From a bacterium 210820-DFI.6.37 (lineage in GTDB: Bacteria; Bacillota; Clostridia; Peptostreptococcales; Anaerovoracaceae): DNA of 31,753 nt. The position numbers were made by a program, and so were the translations under genes. This document shows, piece by piece, positions 8,498-16,680 of this stretch. The notes under the pieces are model-generated. The model saw nothing but the letters and a program-made list of their open reading frames with translations, did no database searches and was not told the DNA's origin. The stretch is taken from NCBI GenBank assembly GCA_020558355.1, contig JAJCKG010000025.1, positions 1-31,753 on the forward strand. The letters are read 5' to 3'. The first letter of the stretch is position 1, and each line of letters opens with the position of its first letter.

Positions 8498-8722
8498 ATG
8501 TTGTACAATTTTAATTATGCAAAGCTTGTGAACGCTCTTTGCGCGAAAGGCTTCAGCAGCAGTCAGGTCGCGGAGATCTTAGGAATTCCGGAGCGGCTGT
8601 ATTTGCTTAAGCTGTGCAATCAGGAGGAGTTTTCAATGGATGAGATCCGGGTTCTGTCGGAACAGATTCTGGAGCTTTCTCCGGACGCGATCTCTGAATA
8701 TTTCTTCTGTCCGCAGTCGTAA
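8498..8722 (+). CDS. Small Cro-like DNA-binding protein (DUF739-like)
   Basis: A 74-residue protein with a helix-turn-helix in FSSSQVAEILGIPERLYLLK and the C-terminal SEYFF often seen in small phage-type Cro proteins of Firmicutes. Cro-type proteins bind operators as dimers and oppose the CI-like repressor. I chose the ATG at 8498; an in-frame GTG at 8492 is possible, and the ribosome site is weak for both. It is transcribed away from the CI-like gene and ends at a strong terminator, so the two genes look like a self-contained switch. No other phage genes are present. Confidence 0.7.
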   Translation: MLYNFNYAKLVNALCAKGFSSSQVAEILGIPERLYLLKLCNQEEFSMDEIRVLSEQILELSPDAISEYFFCPQS

Positions 8723-8755
8723 AGGAAAAAGCACAAGCGAGAACGAAAACTGTAC

Positions 8756-8797
8756 CCAAAAGGAACACTTTACAAAAGGTGTTCCTTTTGGACTTTT
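8756..8797 (+). terminator. Rho-independent terminator after the Cro-like gene
   Basis: A perfect 13-bp stem: CCAAAAGGAACAC (8756-8768) with GTGTTCCTTTTGG (8779-8791), then ACTTTT. The remainder up to 8920 shows no gene. Confidence 0.88.
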
Positions 8798-8920
8798 CTT
8801 AGAGCTTTTCTAAACTCGCCGCCAGTCAGGGCCATTTTATTCCAGAAGCCCGCAGGCGGTCCAATCGCTACATTTCAGGCGCATTTTGTTACATGTCTCA
8901 AAGAATTTTGTCGTATTGTA

Positions 8921-8949
8921 TTGATTTTTAGCTCAAAATAAGGCATAAT
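8921..8949 (+). promoter_or_regulatory. Probable promoter of the glycan operon
   Basis: TTGATT (8921-8926), a 17-base spacer and CATAAT (8944-8949). It gives a leader of about 80 bases before the first glycan gene at 9039. Confidence 0.6.
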
Positions 8950-8971
8950 TAGTTTAGAAATACTAAACTAA
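8949..8971. promoter_or_regulatory. 9+9 bp perfect dyad over the transcription start of the glycan operon
   Basis: TTAGTTTAG (8949-8957) and CTAAACTAA (8963-8971) are separated by AAATA. The dyad directly adjoins the -10 box, so it covers the expected start site. It could be a DNA operator or the first hairpin of the leader RNA. The match to the dyad before the Cro-like gene favours an operator. Confidence 0.5.
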
Positions 8972-8992
8972 CTGAAAGCCACCCATGCGAGA

Positions 8993-9020
8993 AGGCCAGA
9001 AATAAAATGGCCTATTTTTT
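8993..9020 (+). terminator. Leader terminator (possible attenuator) before the glycan operon
   Basis: AGGCCA (8993-8998) pairs with TGGCCT (9008-9013), followed by ATTTTTT (9014-9020). It sits between the probable promoter and the first gene, with no gene to terminate. That suggests conditional read-through, as in polysaccharide operons controlled by processive antitermination. The stem is only 6 bp, so leakiness is expected. Confidence 0.5.
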
Positions 9021-9038
9021 GCGGGGGGGTTAAACCTT

Positions 9039-10976
9039 ATGAGCAATAAAAGAGAAGGAAAAACAACAGAAGGAAATGATACAAAAGCAACATTTCACAT
9101 CCACCGATGGATAAAGGTTGCTTTATTAATGATGATTTACGATATAATAGCAGGCTCGCTGGCTTATGGTCTGGCATTGTGGCTGCGTTTTGATTTGCGC
9201 TTTTCCACGATTCCGGAGACTTATTTGCGTTCCTGGCTTTATTTTACCCCCTTTTTCATGGCGGTAACCCTGGCTATTTTTGCTATGCTAAAGCTTTACC
9301 GCAGTGTCTGGAGGTATGTCAGCTTTAACGAGCTGGGCCGGGTGGTGCTGGGCGTAGCTCTGTGTCTTGTGGCGCAGATCCTGGGAACCTGTGTTTTCTT
9401 TGAAAAAATGCCGGTTTCCTATTATATCGTGGGAGTCTTCCTGCACCTTGTGGCCGCGGGAGGAATTCGCTTCTCCTACAGAGGTCTGCGGCTGATTTAC
9501 AGCCGAATCAAAGCCAATCAAAACGACGCGTTAAAGCGTGTCATGATTATCGGCGCGGGAGAAGCGGGCCGTATGCTGATCCGGGAGATCAGTGTGGCAA
9601 AGCCGAGACGGTCAAAGGCGTGCTGCGCCATTGACGACAACCCTAATAAAAAAGGCCGTATGCTGGATCATGTGCCAATTGTGGGAAACCGTCATGACAT
9701 TCCGGAAATGGTGGAAAAGTACAACATCGACCGGATCATCGTTGCCATGCCGGCAGCTAAAGCGAAGCACAAGAAGGCGATTCTGGACATCTGCAAGGAG
9801 ACCGGCTGCGAACTGAAGATTCTGCCGGGCATTTCTCAGATCTTAAATGGCAAGGCAACCCTGAGCCAGCTTAGGGATGTGTCGGTGGAAGAACTGCTGG
9901 GAAGAGAGCCGATCCGCATCAATATGGGCGAGATCGGAAGCTACATATTTGGAAGAAGTGTGCTGATTACAGGAGGCGGCGGCTCCATTGGAAGCGAGCT
10001 AGCAAGACAGGTGGCCAGCTACGGACCGCAGCAGCTGATCCTTTTCGATATTTATGAAAATAACGTTTACGATATCCAGCAGGAGCTGAAATGGAACTAC
10101 CCGGAAATGAGTCTGGTGGTTCTGATCGGCTCTGTACGGGATCGGAATCGTATGCGTCAGGTTATGGAAACCTATAGGCCGGACATCGTTTATCACGCGG
10201 CGGCCCACAAGCATGTGCCGCTGATGGAAGCGAGCCCCAACGAAGCCATTAAAAACAATGTGCTGGGAACTTATGAGACCGCTATGGCGGCCAGCGAGTT
10301 CGGCGTTACCCGCTTTGTTTTGATTTCCACTGATAAAGCGGTAAATCCAACCAACATTATGGGCGCTTCCAAGCGGATGTGCGAGATGATTGTTCAGGCC
10401 ATTGACAAGCAGTCCGCTACCGAGTTTGTGGCGGTTCGCTTTGGTAATGTGCTGGGAAGCAACGGTAGTGTAATTCCGCTGTTTAAAAAGCAGATCCAGG
10501 CCGGCGGTCCAGTAACGGTGACCCATCCTGAAATCACCCGCTTCTTTATGACTATACCGGAAGCGGTGTCCCTGGTTCTGCAGGCGGGAGCCTATGCGGG
10601 AAGCGGCGAGATCTTCGTCCTTGACATGGGTCAGGCGGTAAAGATCGACGAGCTGGCAAGAAACCTGATTCTCCTTTCCGGGCATATTCCGGACGGAGAT
10701 ATCAAGATCAAATACACAGGCCTGCGGCCGGGCGAAAAGCTGTATGAGGAGCTGCTGATGGCGGAGGAAGGCCTGCAGCAGACGAAAAACGAGCTGATCT
10801 TCATCGGCCAGCCCCTGGAACTGCCGGAGCGGTTCCTGGAACGGATCATAGAGCTTGGGAAAGTCAGCAGCGAAAATCCGGACGGAATCCGGGATCTGGT
10901 GAAACGGCTGGTGCCGACCTATCAGATGAAGCAGCTGAAAGGAGCGCGGCCGGAAGGCGCGAAGGCGGCTATGTGA
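9039..10976 (+). CDS. Membrane-bound UDP-GlcNAc 4,6-dehydratase (PglF/CapD/WbpM type)
   Basis: The 645-residue long form of the nucleotide-sugar dehydratase family. It should convert UDP-GlcNAc to the UDP-4-keto-6-deoxy sugar with NAD. Four membrane segments lie at about 27-48, 68-86, 103-121 and 127-143. A first Rossmann-like domain follows with IIGAGEAGRML near 170. The catalytic SDR domain begins with GGGGSIGSEL near 312. Its active-site segment, STDKAVNPTNIMGASK near 430, has Met where ordinary SDRs have Tyr, as in WbpM and PglF. The ribosome site is a G-rich stretch at 9023-9029. It opens the glycan operon and feeds the next gene. Codon use and GC content match the left flank, not the AT-rich genes downstream. 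Confidence 0.92.
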   Translation: MSNKREGKTTEGNDTKATFHIHRWIKVALLMMIYDIIAGSLAYGLALWLRFDLRFSTIPETYLRSWLYFTPFFMAVTLAIFAMLKLYRSVWRYVSFNELGRVVLGVALCLVAQILGTCVFFEKMPVSYYIVGVFLHLVAAGGIRFSYRGLRLIYSRIKANQNDALKRVMIIGAGEAGRMLIREISVAKPRRSKACCAIDDNPNKKGRMLDHVPIVGNRHDIPEMVEKYNIDRIIVAMPAAKAKHKKAILDICKETGCELKILPGISQILNGKATLSQLRDVSVEELLGREPIRINMGEIGSYIFGRSVLITGGGGSIGSELARQVASYGPQQLILFDIYENNVYDIQQELKWNYPEMSLVVLIGSVRDRNRMRQVMETYRPDIVYHAAAHKHVPLMEASPNEAIKNNVLGTYETAMAASEFGVTRFVLISTDKAVNPTNIMGASKRMCEMIVQAIDKQSATEFVAVRFGNVLGSNGSVIPLFKKQIQAGGPVTVTHPEITRFFMTIPEAVSLVLQAGAYAGSGEIFVLDMGQAVKIDELARNLILLSGHIPDGDIKIKYTGLRPGEKLYEELLMAEEGLQQTKNELIFIGQPLELPERFLERIIELGKVSSENPDGIRDLVKRLVPTYQMKQLKGARPEGAKAAM

Positions 10977-11018
10977 GAGCCGAGCATATAAGGAAAAACG
11001 AAAGAGGATACATTAAAA

Positions 11019-12161
11019 ATGGAAGAAAAAAAGCACATCTTTCTCTCTTCGCCGCATATGAGCGAAGAGAGATATGAACAGGCTTTTGTGAAGGAAGCCT
11101 TTGATACAAACTGGATTGCGCCTCTTGGGAAAAACGTAGACGGTTTTGAACAGGAGATCATGGAGAAAACAGGTGTAAAAGCCGCGGCTGCCCTGACTTC
11201 GGGTACGGCGGCAATTCAGCTGGCGCTGAAGCTGGCGGGAGTAGAGGCGGGAGATCTTGTATTCTGCCAGTCCTTGACCTTTTCCGCGACAGCGAATCCT
11301 ATTCTGTATGAAAATGCTGTTCCGGTCTTTATCGACAGCGATTATGAAACCTGGAATATGAGTCCAAAGGCTCTGGCGGCAGCTTTCGAAAAGTATGAAA
11401 AAGAAGGAAAGCGGCCCAAAGCCGTCATTGCGGTCCATCTTTACGGTATGGCCGCAAAACTGGATGAAATTATGGAGCTGTGCCAAAAGTACGATGTGAC
11501 GCTGATTGAAGACGCTGCGGAAAGTCTCGGCACAAGATACAAAGGAAGATATACCGGAAGCTTTGGCGATTACGGAATTTTCAGCTTTAATGGAAATAAG
11601 ATCATTACTTCTTCCGGCGGCGGTATGCTGGTTTGTAACGGTAAAGACGCTGAGGAAAAAGCCAGAAAAGCGCGCTTTTGGGCCACCCAGTCCAGGGAAC
11701 CCGCAAGGCATTATCAGCATGAGGAAGTGGGCTATAACTTCCGCATGAGCAATATTGTGGCCGGTGTTGGCCGGGGACAGCTGAAAGTGCTGGATCAGCG
11801 GATTGCGCAAAAGCGTTATATCTATGACTACTACCAGCATGCTCTGGGCGGTTTGGAAGGGTTGTCTTTTATGCCCATGCTGGAAGATACCTTTAGCAAC
11901 TGCTGGCTGACAGCGATTCAATTGGATCCAAGCTGCAAGGTCCAGCCGCTGGATATTATGCTGGCTCTGGAAGCGGATGATGTGGAAAGCAGGCCGGTCT
12001 GGAAGCCGATGCACCTGCAGCCGGTTTTTGCGAAATATGATTATGTTGATAACGGCGGTGTGGCGGAGACTTTGTTTAACCAGGGTGTGTGCCTGCCGAG
12101 TGATACGAAGATGACTGAGGATGATTTGGAAAGAATCTGTGATGTAATTAGGAAGTTGTGA
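11019..12161 (+). CDS. PLP-dependent sugar aminotransferase (DegT/DnrJ/EryC1/StrS; PglE-like)
   Basis: 380 residues, normal length for the family. It should transfer an amino group to the 4-keto carbon made by the preceding dehydratase, giving a UDP-4-amino-4,6-dideoxy sugar as in bacillosamine synthesis. Visible motifs are SGTAAIQLAL near 61 (cofactor phosphate), EDAAESLG near 164 (pyridine-nitrogen Asp) and NGNK with the Schiff-base Lys194, followed by SSGGG. AGAGG about 12 bases before the ATG supports the start. It is the last gene with the GC-rich composition; 10-20 bases after its stop the sequence becomes AT-rich. The exact sugar stereochemistry cannot be read from sequence. Confidence 0.9.
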   Translation: MEEKKHIFLSSPHMSEERYEQAFVKEAFDTNWIAPLGKNVDGFEQEIMEKTGVKAAAALTSGTAAIQLALKLAGVEAGDLVFCQSLTFSATANPILYENAVPVFIDSDYETWNMSPKALAAAFEKYEKEGKRPKAVIAVHLYGMAAKLDEIMELCQKYDVTLIEDAAESLGTRYKGRYTGSFGDYGIFSFNGNKIITSSGGGMLVCNGKDAEEKARKARFWATQSREPARHYQHEEVGYNFRMSNIVAGVGRGQLKVLDQRIAQKRYIYDYYQHALGGLEGLSFMPMLEDTFSNCWLTAIQLDPSCKVQPLDIMLALEADDVESRPVWKPMHLQPVFAKYDYVDNGGVAETLFNQGVCLPSDTKMTEDDLERICDVIRKL

Positions 12162-12214
12162 GAGTAAAATAAAGATTTGTATATAAAAGCAGAGAGAAAG
12201 AAGGTGATTTAAAC

Positions 12215-12784
12215 GTGACTATTGAACGGTTGTGGCATAGTTTTAGAATTGCGCTAATACGTAGTGGCAAAAGGCGTGCAGATTACTGTAGAAAGCATAA
12301 ATTGTTTAGACATATTGGTGAAGATGTTCATTTTCAGATGAGAAAATTGCCATTATATTCAGAGTTGATTTCAATACATGATAATGTGAAATTTGCATCT
12401 AGAGTTCATTTTTTAACGCATGATATTACTTACAGTATGCTGAATAATCCTTGTTTTGAGAAAGGTAGTCATTCGGTCCAGGAAAGAATAGGTTGCATTG
12501 AAATAATGGATAATGTTTTTATTGGAGCAGGCGTAACGATCTTATATGATGTAAGAATTGGTAGCAATGTGATTGTTGCGGCAGATAGTGTTGTAACAAA
12601 AGATTTGCAACCCAATTCAGTTTATGCGGGTGTGCCAGCGAGAAAAATTGACTCGATTGATGAGTACTTGAAGAAACTTAAGAAGTTGAATGGATACCCA
12701 GAAGAATTACGTCCATACCGACAAAGAATTTCACAAAAATTAGCCGATTATATGTGGGAAAATTTTGAGCGTGAGAGGAAATAA
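12215..12784 (+). CDS. Hexapeptide-repeat acyltransferase (WbbJ/Maa-like)
   Basis: 189 residues with a left-handed beta-helix: repeats such as IEIMDNVFIGAGVTILYDV and IGSNVIVAADSVV, closing with the typical VYAGVPARKI. FLTHD near 68 supplies the expected catalytic His. Such enzymes move acetyl or other short acyl groups from CoA to sugar hydroxyls or amines. The start is GTG, supported by AAGAAGGTGA just upstream. It is the first gene of the AT-rich cassette and is followed after 5 bases by the phosphoglycosyl transferase. Substrate unknown. Confidence 0.8.
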   Translation: MTIERLWHSFRIALIRSGKRRADYCRKHKLFRHIGEDVHFQMRKLPLYSELISIHDNVKFASRVHFLTHDITYSMLNNPCFEKGSHSVQERIGCIEIMDNVFIGAGVTILYDVRIGSNVIVAADSVVTKDLQPNSVYAGVPARKIDSIDEYLKKLKKLNGYPEELRPYRQRISQKLADYMWENFERERK

Positions 12785-12789
12785 AAGTA

Positions 12790-13410
12790 ATGATTTATAC
12801 AAAATTGATAAAAAGATTTTTTAGTATAGTATTTTCCACATTTTTTATTATACTGCTTTCGCCAATAATAACTATTGTTGCGCTTATGGTGAGGATCAAT
12901 TTAGGGTCACCTGTTATTTTTGTACAAGAACGAGCAGGGCTTGCAGAAAAAACATTTAAAATGTTTAAATTTCGAACGATGACTGATGAGCGAGATTCAC
13001 AAGGTAATTTACTGCCTGATAAACAACGCCAAACTAAATTAGGACGGGTGTTAAGGAAAACAAGTTTGGATGAATTGCCGGAGTTGATGAATATTTTGCG
13101 AGGTGATATGTCTTTTATCGGTCCACGACCACTATTAGTCTCATATCTTAATTTATATAATGAAGATCAACATAAAAGGCACAATGTAAGACCAGGCCTT
13201 GCATGTATATCTGCAATTAAAGGTAGGAATAGTATTCCTTGGGTAGAGCGGCTAGAAATGGATACATATTATGCAGAAAATATTTCTTTTAAACTTGATT
13301 TGTGGATTGCAATTAATACAGTAATAGTTGTTTTATTTCGGAAGGGATGTCCAGATGCTGCAGAGTCTTCGAGAGTACCAATTACTCAAGCATTGAAAAA
13401 GGAAGATTAA
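12790..13410 (+). CDS. Monotopic phosphoglycosyl transferase (PglC/WcaJ C-terminal type)
   Basis: A 206-residue minimal bacterial sugar transferase. It transfers a phospho-sugar from its UDP donor to undecaprenyl phosphate, the first membrane step of glycan assembly. Residues ~8-35 form the hydrophobic re-entrant helix, with Ser-Pro near 24-25. Then come FVQERAG, the KMFKFRTM stretch, the catalytic Asp94-Glu95 in TSLDELPEL, and FIGPRPLL. The C-terminus has the usual RPGLACISAIKGRN-type loop. The small PglC form fits the bacillosamine-type genes upstream. The stop is 2 bases before the next ATG. Confidence 0.92.
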   Translation: MIYTKLIKRFFSIVFSTFFIILLSPIITIVALMVRINLGSPVIFVQERAGLAEKTFKMFKFRTMTDERDSQGNLLPDKQRQTKLGRVLRKTSLDELPELMNILRGDMSFIGPRPLLVSYLNLYNEDQHKRHNVRPGLACISAIKGRNSIPWVERLEMDTYYAENISFKLDLWIAINTVIVVLFRKGCPDAAESSRVPITQALKKED

Positions 13411-13412
13411 AC

Positions 13413-14351
13413 ATGAGAGTTAGAATAAAAGATATTTTATTATATTTAGATAAAAAAGGTGTCAAATATACAAAAGAACGAATCACGGATGATAAAATTT
13501 TGGGATTTTCTAGTCTTTTTCAATATAAGGAAGGAACGATGACTTTTATTGTTCCTGAACGAAACTTTTGCGATGTTGCGGAAAATTTTATGGATCAACA
13601 CATTGCGTTTATTATACTTGGGCGAACAGAAAAGCTATATAATTGCTTTAACAGTGTTATTCGAGTTGATAACCCTAGGAAAGTGTTTTTTTCTATCATT
13701 GAGTATTTTTTTGATTGTAACAACGACGATAATATTACTGGAATAACGAGTGATAAATCAATTTATAAAGCAAACTCTTATATTTCACCTTATGCTACCA
13801 TTGGTGAAAACGTGAAAATCGGGATTGGGTGTGTAATTGAGGGGGATGTGATAATTGGTGATGGTACCGAAATACATCATAATGTTGTTATACGTAATAA
13901 AACTAGGATAGGCAGGCATTGTATGATTCATTCAGGAGTCATCATAGGCGAGTATGGATTTGGCTATATAACTGATGGAAATGGCAGGAAAACAATGTTA
14001 AAGCATTATGGCGGAGTTTGTATTGAAGATGATGTACATATAGGCGATAATTGCGTTATTATTCGGGGGACCATAGATGATACTGTAATTCATAAAGGCG
14101 TAAAACTTAACACTATGGTTCATATTGCACATAATGATATCATTGGTGAAAATACAATAATTACTACACCTGCGCATATTTGCGGAAGCGTAAGTGTAGG
14201 TAAATGTTGTCATATTGCTGGAGAAGTGATTCGCAATCAAAGAACAATAGGGGATTGTGTAACTGTCGGCTTAGGTGCAGTCGTGGTTAATGATATCGAA
14301 TCTAATGAAGTTGTTGTTGGAAACCCTGCAAAAAAAATGGATAAAAAATGA
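13413..14351 (+). CDS. LpxD-like UDP-sugar N-acyltransferase
   Basis: 312 residues with the LpxD layout: an N-terminal ~100-residue nucleotide-binding domain, then a left-handed beta-helix. The LpxD signatures are present: EYGFGY near 180, TIDDT near 220 and VHIAHNDIIG near 237, with the general-base His240. LpxD itself transfers a 3-hydroxyacyl chain from acyl carrier protein to the C2 amine of a UDP-glucosamine. This genome region has no lipid A genes, so the acceptor here is probably a UDP-amino sugar of the wall glycan. The ACP, KAS III and reductase genes downstream could supply the acyl-ACP. AGGAAG 6 bases before the ATG at 13413 supports the start. Confidence 0.82.
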   Translation: MRVRIKDILLYLDKKGVKYTKERITDDKILGFSSLFQYKEGTMTFIVPERNFCDVAENFMDQHIAFIILGRTEKLYNCFNSVIRVDNPRKVFFSIIEYFFDCNNDDNITGITSDKSIYKANSYISPYATIGENVKIGIGCVIEGDVIIGDGTEIHHNVVIRNKTRIGRHCMIHSGVIIGEYGFGYITDGNGRKTMLKHYGGVCIEDDVHIGDNCVIIRGTIDDTVIHKGVKLNTMVHIAHNDIIGENTIITTPAHICGSVSVGKCCHIAGEVIRNQRTIGDCVTVGLGAVVVNDIESNEVVVGNPAKKMDKK

Positions 14352-14366
14352 TTAAGAGGTCGTACA

Positions 14367-15020
14367 ATGAAAGTATTAGTTTTTGCACCGCATAATGATG
14401 ATGAAGTGCTAGGTGTAGGTGGAACAATGGCTAAACTTGCAAAAGAAGGTCATGAGGTGTTTGTCTGTGAAGTGACTGCATGGCTGGAAAAGATGGAGCG
14501 TACGAAAAAATTGCAAGAACAAGCGAAAGAGGCACATGCTATTTTAGGCGTTAAAGAATCTATGTTCTTGGATCTCCCTGTTGTTGCGTTGAAGGAAATG
14601 GCTACCTATAAAAAAAATAATGTATTTAGCAAAATTGTTCAAGATATTAAACCGAATATAGTTTTTATTCCTCACATCGGTGATATTCATGTAGATCACC
14701 AAGAAACGGCAATGTCTGCAATGGTTGCATTAAGACCTATGGATAACCCTCAACTAAAGGGGATTTATGCATATGAAACATTATCTGAAACAGAATGGAA
14801 TATTCCCAATTCTGCAAATGCATTTTTACCAAACACATGGTCAGATATTTCTGAAACGTTAACGCTTAAACTTCAGGCAATGAAATGTTTTACGTGGCAA
14901 ATTAGAGAGTATCCTCATCCGAGATCGGTAGAGGCAATACAAGCTCTTGCAAAATTAAGAGGAACAACAATAGGTGTTAATAGTGCTGAAGCATTTTTTG
15001 CAATTCGACAATTTTTATAA
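14367..15020 (+). CDS. PIG-L/LmbE-family deacetylase
   Basis: 217 residues. The zinc-site motifs of the family are clear: APHNDDE at 7-13 and PHIGDIHVDHQ near 102-112 (His108, His111). Members remove acetyl groups from GlcNAc-containing small molecules, lipids or nucleotide sugars. Beside an LpxD-like N-acyltransferase, a natural guess is that it frees an amine for re-acylation, a role like that of LpxC. That link is inference. A GAGG ribosome site precedes the ATG. Confidence 0.85.
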   Translation: MKVLVFAPHNDDEVLGVGGTMAKLAKEGHEVFVCEVTAWLEKMERTKKLQEQAKEAHAILGVKESMFLDLPVVALKEMATYKKNNVFSKIVQDIKPNIVFIPHIGDIHVDHQETAMSAMVALRPMDNPQLKGIYAYETLSETEWNIPNSANAFLPNTWSDISETLTLKLQAMKCFTWQIREYPHPRSVEAIQALAKLRGTTIGVNSAEAFFAIRQFL

Positions 15021-15034
15021 AGGGAGTATTAAAA

Positions 15035-15991
15035 ATGAATCTATTACTTCTTAGTGTAGGAACTAGAAATAAAATTATTCAGTATTTTAAAAAAGCATTT
15101 GCTGGCGAAGGGAGAGTTATTGCAACTGATATGTCGGAGATTGCCCCAGCACTTTATGAAGCTGATACATATTATATTGTACCTAGAATTACTGAAGCTG
15201 GATATATTGATATTATTTTGGATATTTGTAAAAAAGAAAACATTTCAGCAGTTTTATCATTGATTGATCCTGAATTATCGCTACTTGCTAAAAACAAAGA
15301 GAAATTTGCAAGTATTGGTGTAACTGTTATTGGGTCTCCATATCAACTGTGTGAGCGAGCGTTAGATAAAATGCAGATGTACAAATGGCTCATTGATAAT
15401 GGCTATCTTACTGCCAAAAGTTATGTAAATAAAGAGGAATTTTATAATGATATAGATAAAGGAAAAATAAAATTTCCGGTTTTTGTAAAACCGATTCGTG
15501 GAAGTGCTTCTATAGCAGTTTCTAAAGTATGGGATAAGGATACTGTAGAAATGCTTTTTAAACATAACGAAGGGTTAATGATACAAGAGTTTTTGGATGG
15601 CCAGGAAATTGGTGTAGATTGTTACATTGATATGATTTCTAATGAAGTGGTATCGATTTTCTGTAAAAAAAAGCTATTGATGCGGGCGGGAGAAACGGAT
15701 AAAGCTGTCAGCTTTAAGGATGAAAAACTATTTAATTTTATTGATAAATTTGTTCAGGACTGTGGCTGGATTGGTCAGATTGATATTGACATTTTCGAGA
15801 TCCACGGGGAATATTACATAAGTGAAGTGAATCCAAGATTTGGAGGTGGTTATCCTCATGCACATGAGTGTGGATGTAATCACGTAATTTTAATTAAAAA
15901 CAATATGTGTGGAATCGTGAATTATAGAAACATTGGTGTATATAAAGATGGTATTTATATGATGAAATATAATGAAATTAAAATGAAGTAG
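15035..15991 (+). CDS. ATP-grasp enzyme (carbamoyl-phosphate-synthase-like)
   Basis: 318 residues: an N-terminal pre-ATP-grasp domain (LLLLSVGTRNKIIQYFKKAF) and an ATP-grasp fold. Visible are FPVFVKPIRGSASIAV near 149, MIQEFLDGQEIGVD near 184, and the metal-binding EVNPRFGGGYP near 265. The family forms amide or related bonds through acyl-phosphates. In polysaccharide clusters such enzymes are usually taken to attach amino acids or other carboxylates to sugars. No partner is provable from sequence. The gene sits 14 bases after the deacetylase, with AGGGAG as ribosome site. Confidence 0.85.
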   Translation: MNLLLLSVGTRNKIIQYFKKAFAGEGRVIATDMSEIAPALYEADTYYIVPRITEAGYIDIILDICKKENISAVLSLIDPELSLLAKNKEKFASIGVTVIGSPYQLCERALDKMQMYKWLIDNGYLTAKSYVNKEEFYNDIDKGKIKFPVFVKPIRGSASIAVSKVWDKDTVEMLFKHNEGLMIQEFLDGQEIGVDCYIDMISNEVVSIFCKKKLLMRAGETDKAVSFKDEKLFNFIDKFVQDCGWIGQIDIDIFEIHGEYYISEVNPRFGGGYPHAHECGCNHVILIKNNMCGIVNYRNIGVYKDGIYMMKYNEIKMK

Positions 15992-16012
15992 TAGATATAG
16001 TGAGGGTAGGAA

Positions 16013-16657
16013 ATGAAAGATATCATAATAGTGTGTGCAGGGTGTTATGGTATGGAAGTATATTCTGTAATAAGCGAGATTAATCGTATTGCAATGAAAA
16101 AGGGTGAGAATCCTCCTTACAATATTTTGGGATTTATTGACGATAATAGTTGTGATTTAATGTTGGAATATGGGATAAAAGAAAAAGTCATTGGCTCGAT
16201 TCATGGATGGAACCCTATAGGCAATGAAGTTTATGCGATTGGAGCTGCAAAACCGCAGTTAAAAGAAACACTTACTAATTTACTTAAGAAAAATGGGTGT
16301 AAATTTGAAACCATTATAGCTCCGTGGAGCATTGTATCACCCAATTGTATTATTGGCGAGGGCTGTTTTATTACAGCATATACGATTAGCAGTGGTGTTA
16401 AATTGGGGAATTTTGTAAATATTAATGGGTCTATGATTTGCTCTGGAGCACAAATTGATGATTATAGTACGACTACTGGTTTTGCTGTAATTGAAGATGC
16501 ACATATTTGCAAAAAAGTATTTGTTGGCTCACATGCAGTTATTAAGAGCGGTGTTGTTGTAGGCGCGGATGCTAACATTAGTGTTGGAAGCATGATCATT
16601 TCTGATGTAAAGCCAGGAACCTTGATGTTTGGAGTTCCTGCTGCCGAAATTGGATGA
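16013..16657 (+). CDS. NeuD/PglD-like hexapeptide acyltransferase, copy 1
   Basis: 214 residues. The N-terminal half is the Rossmann-like UDP-sugar-binding domain of NeuD/PglD (KDIIIVCAGCYGMEV). The C-terminal half is a left-handed beta-helix ending FGVPAAEIG. PglD N-acetylates the 4-amine of the UDP-amino sugar made by PglF and PglE, whose counterparts are present here. Where PglD carries its catalytic His (Asn-His-Asp region), this protein reads GSMICSGAQIDD with no His. Either another residue acts as base or the protein is not a standard acetyltransferase. It forms a tandem pair with the next gene. Confidence 0.75.
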   Translation: MKDIIIVCAGCYGMEVYSVISEINRIAMKKGENPPYNILGFIDDNSCDLMLEYGIKEKVIGSIHGWNPIGNEVYAIGAAKPQLKETLTNLLKKNGCKFETIIAPWSIVSPNCIIGEGCFITAYTISSGVKLGNFVNINGSMICSGAQIDDYSTTTGFAVIEDAHICKKVFVGSHAVIKSGVVVGADANISVGSMIISDVKPGTLMFGVPAAEIG

Positions 16658-16680
16658 TTGTTTATATAAGGTAATGAAAA

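Noticed and set aside
8949..9020. Known riboswitch (c-di-GMP or cobalamin type) in the glycan leader
   Set aside because: GCCACCC looked suggestive, but the leader is too short and lacks the conserved cores of either class. Only a dyad and a terminator are supported.
11013..12014. 333-codon minus-strand frame opposite the aminotransferase
   Set aside because: It mirrors a conserved gene and has no ribosome site or family resemblance.
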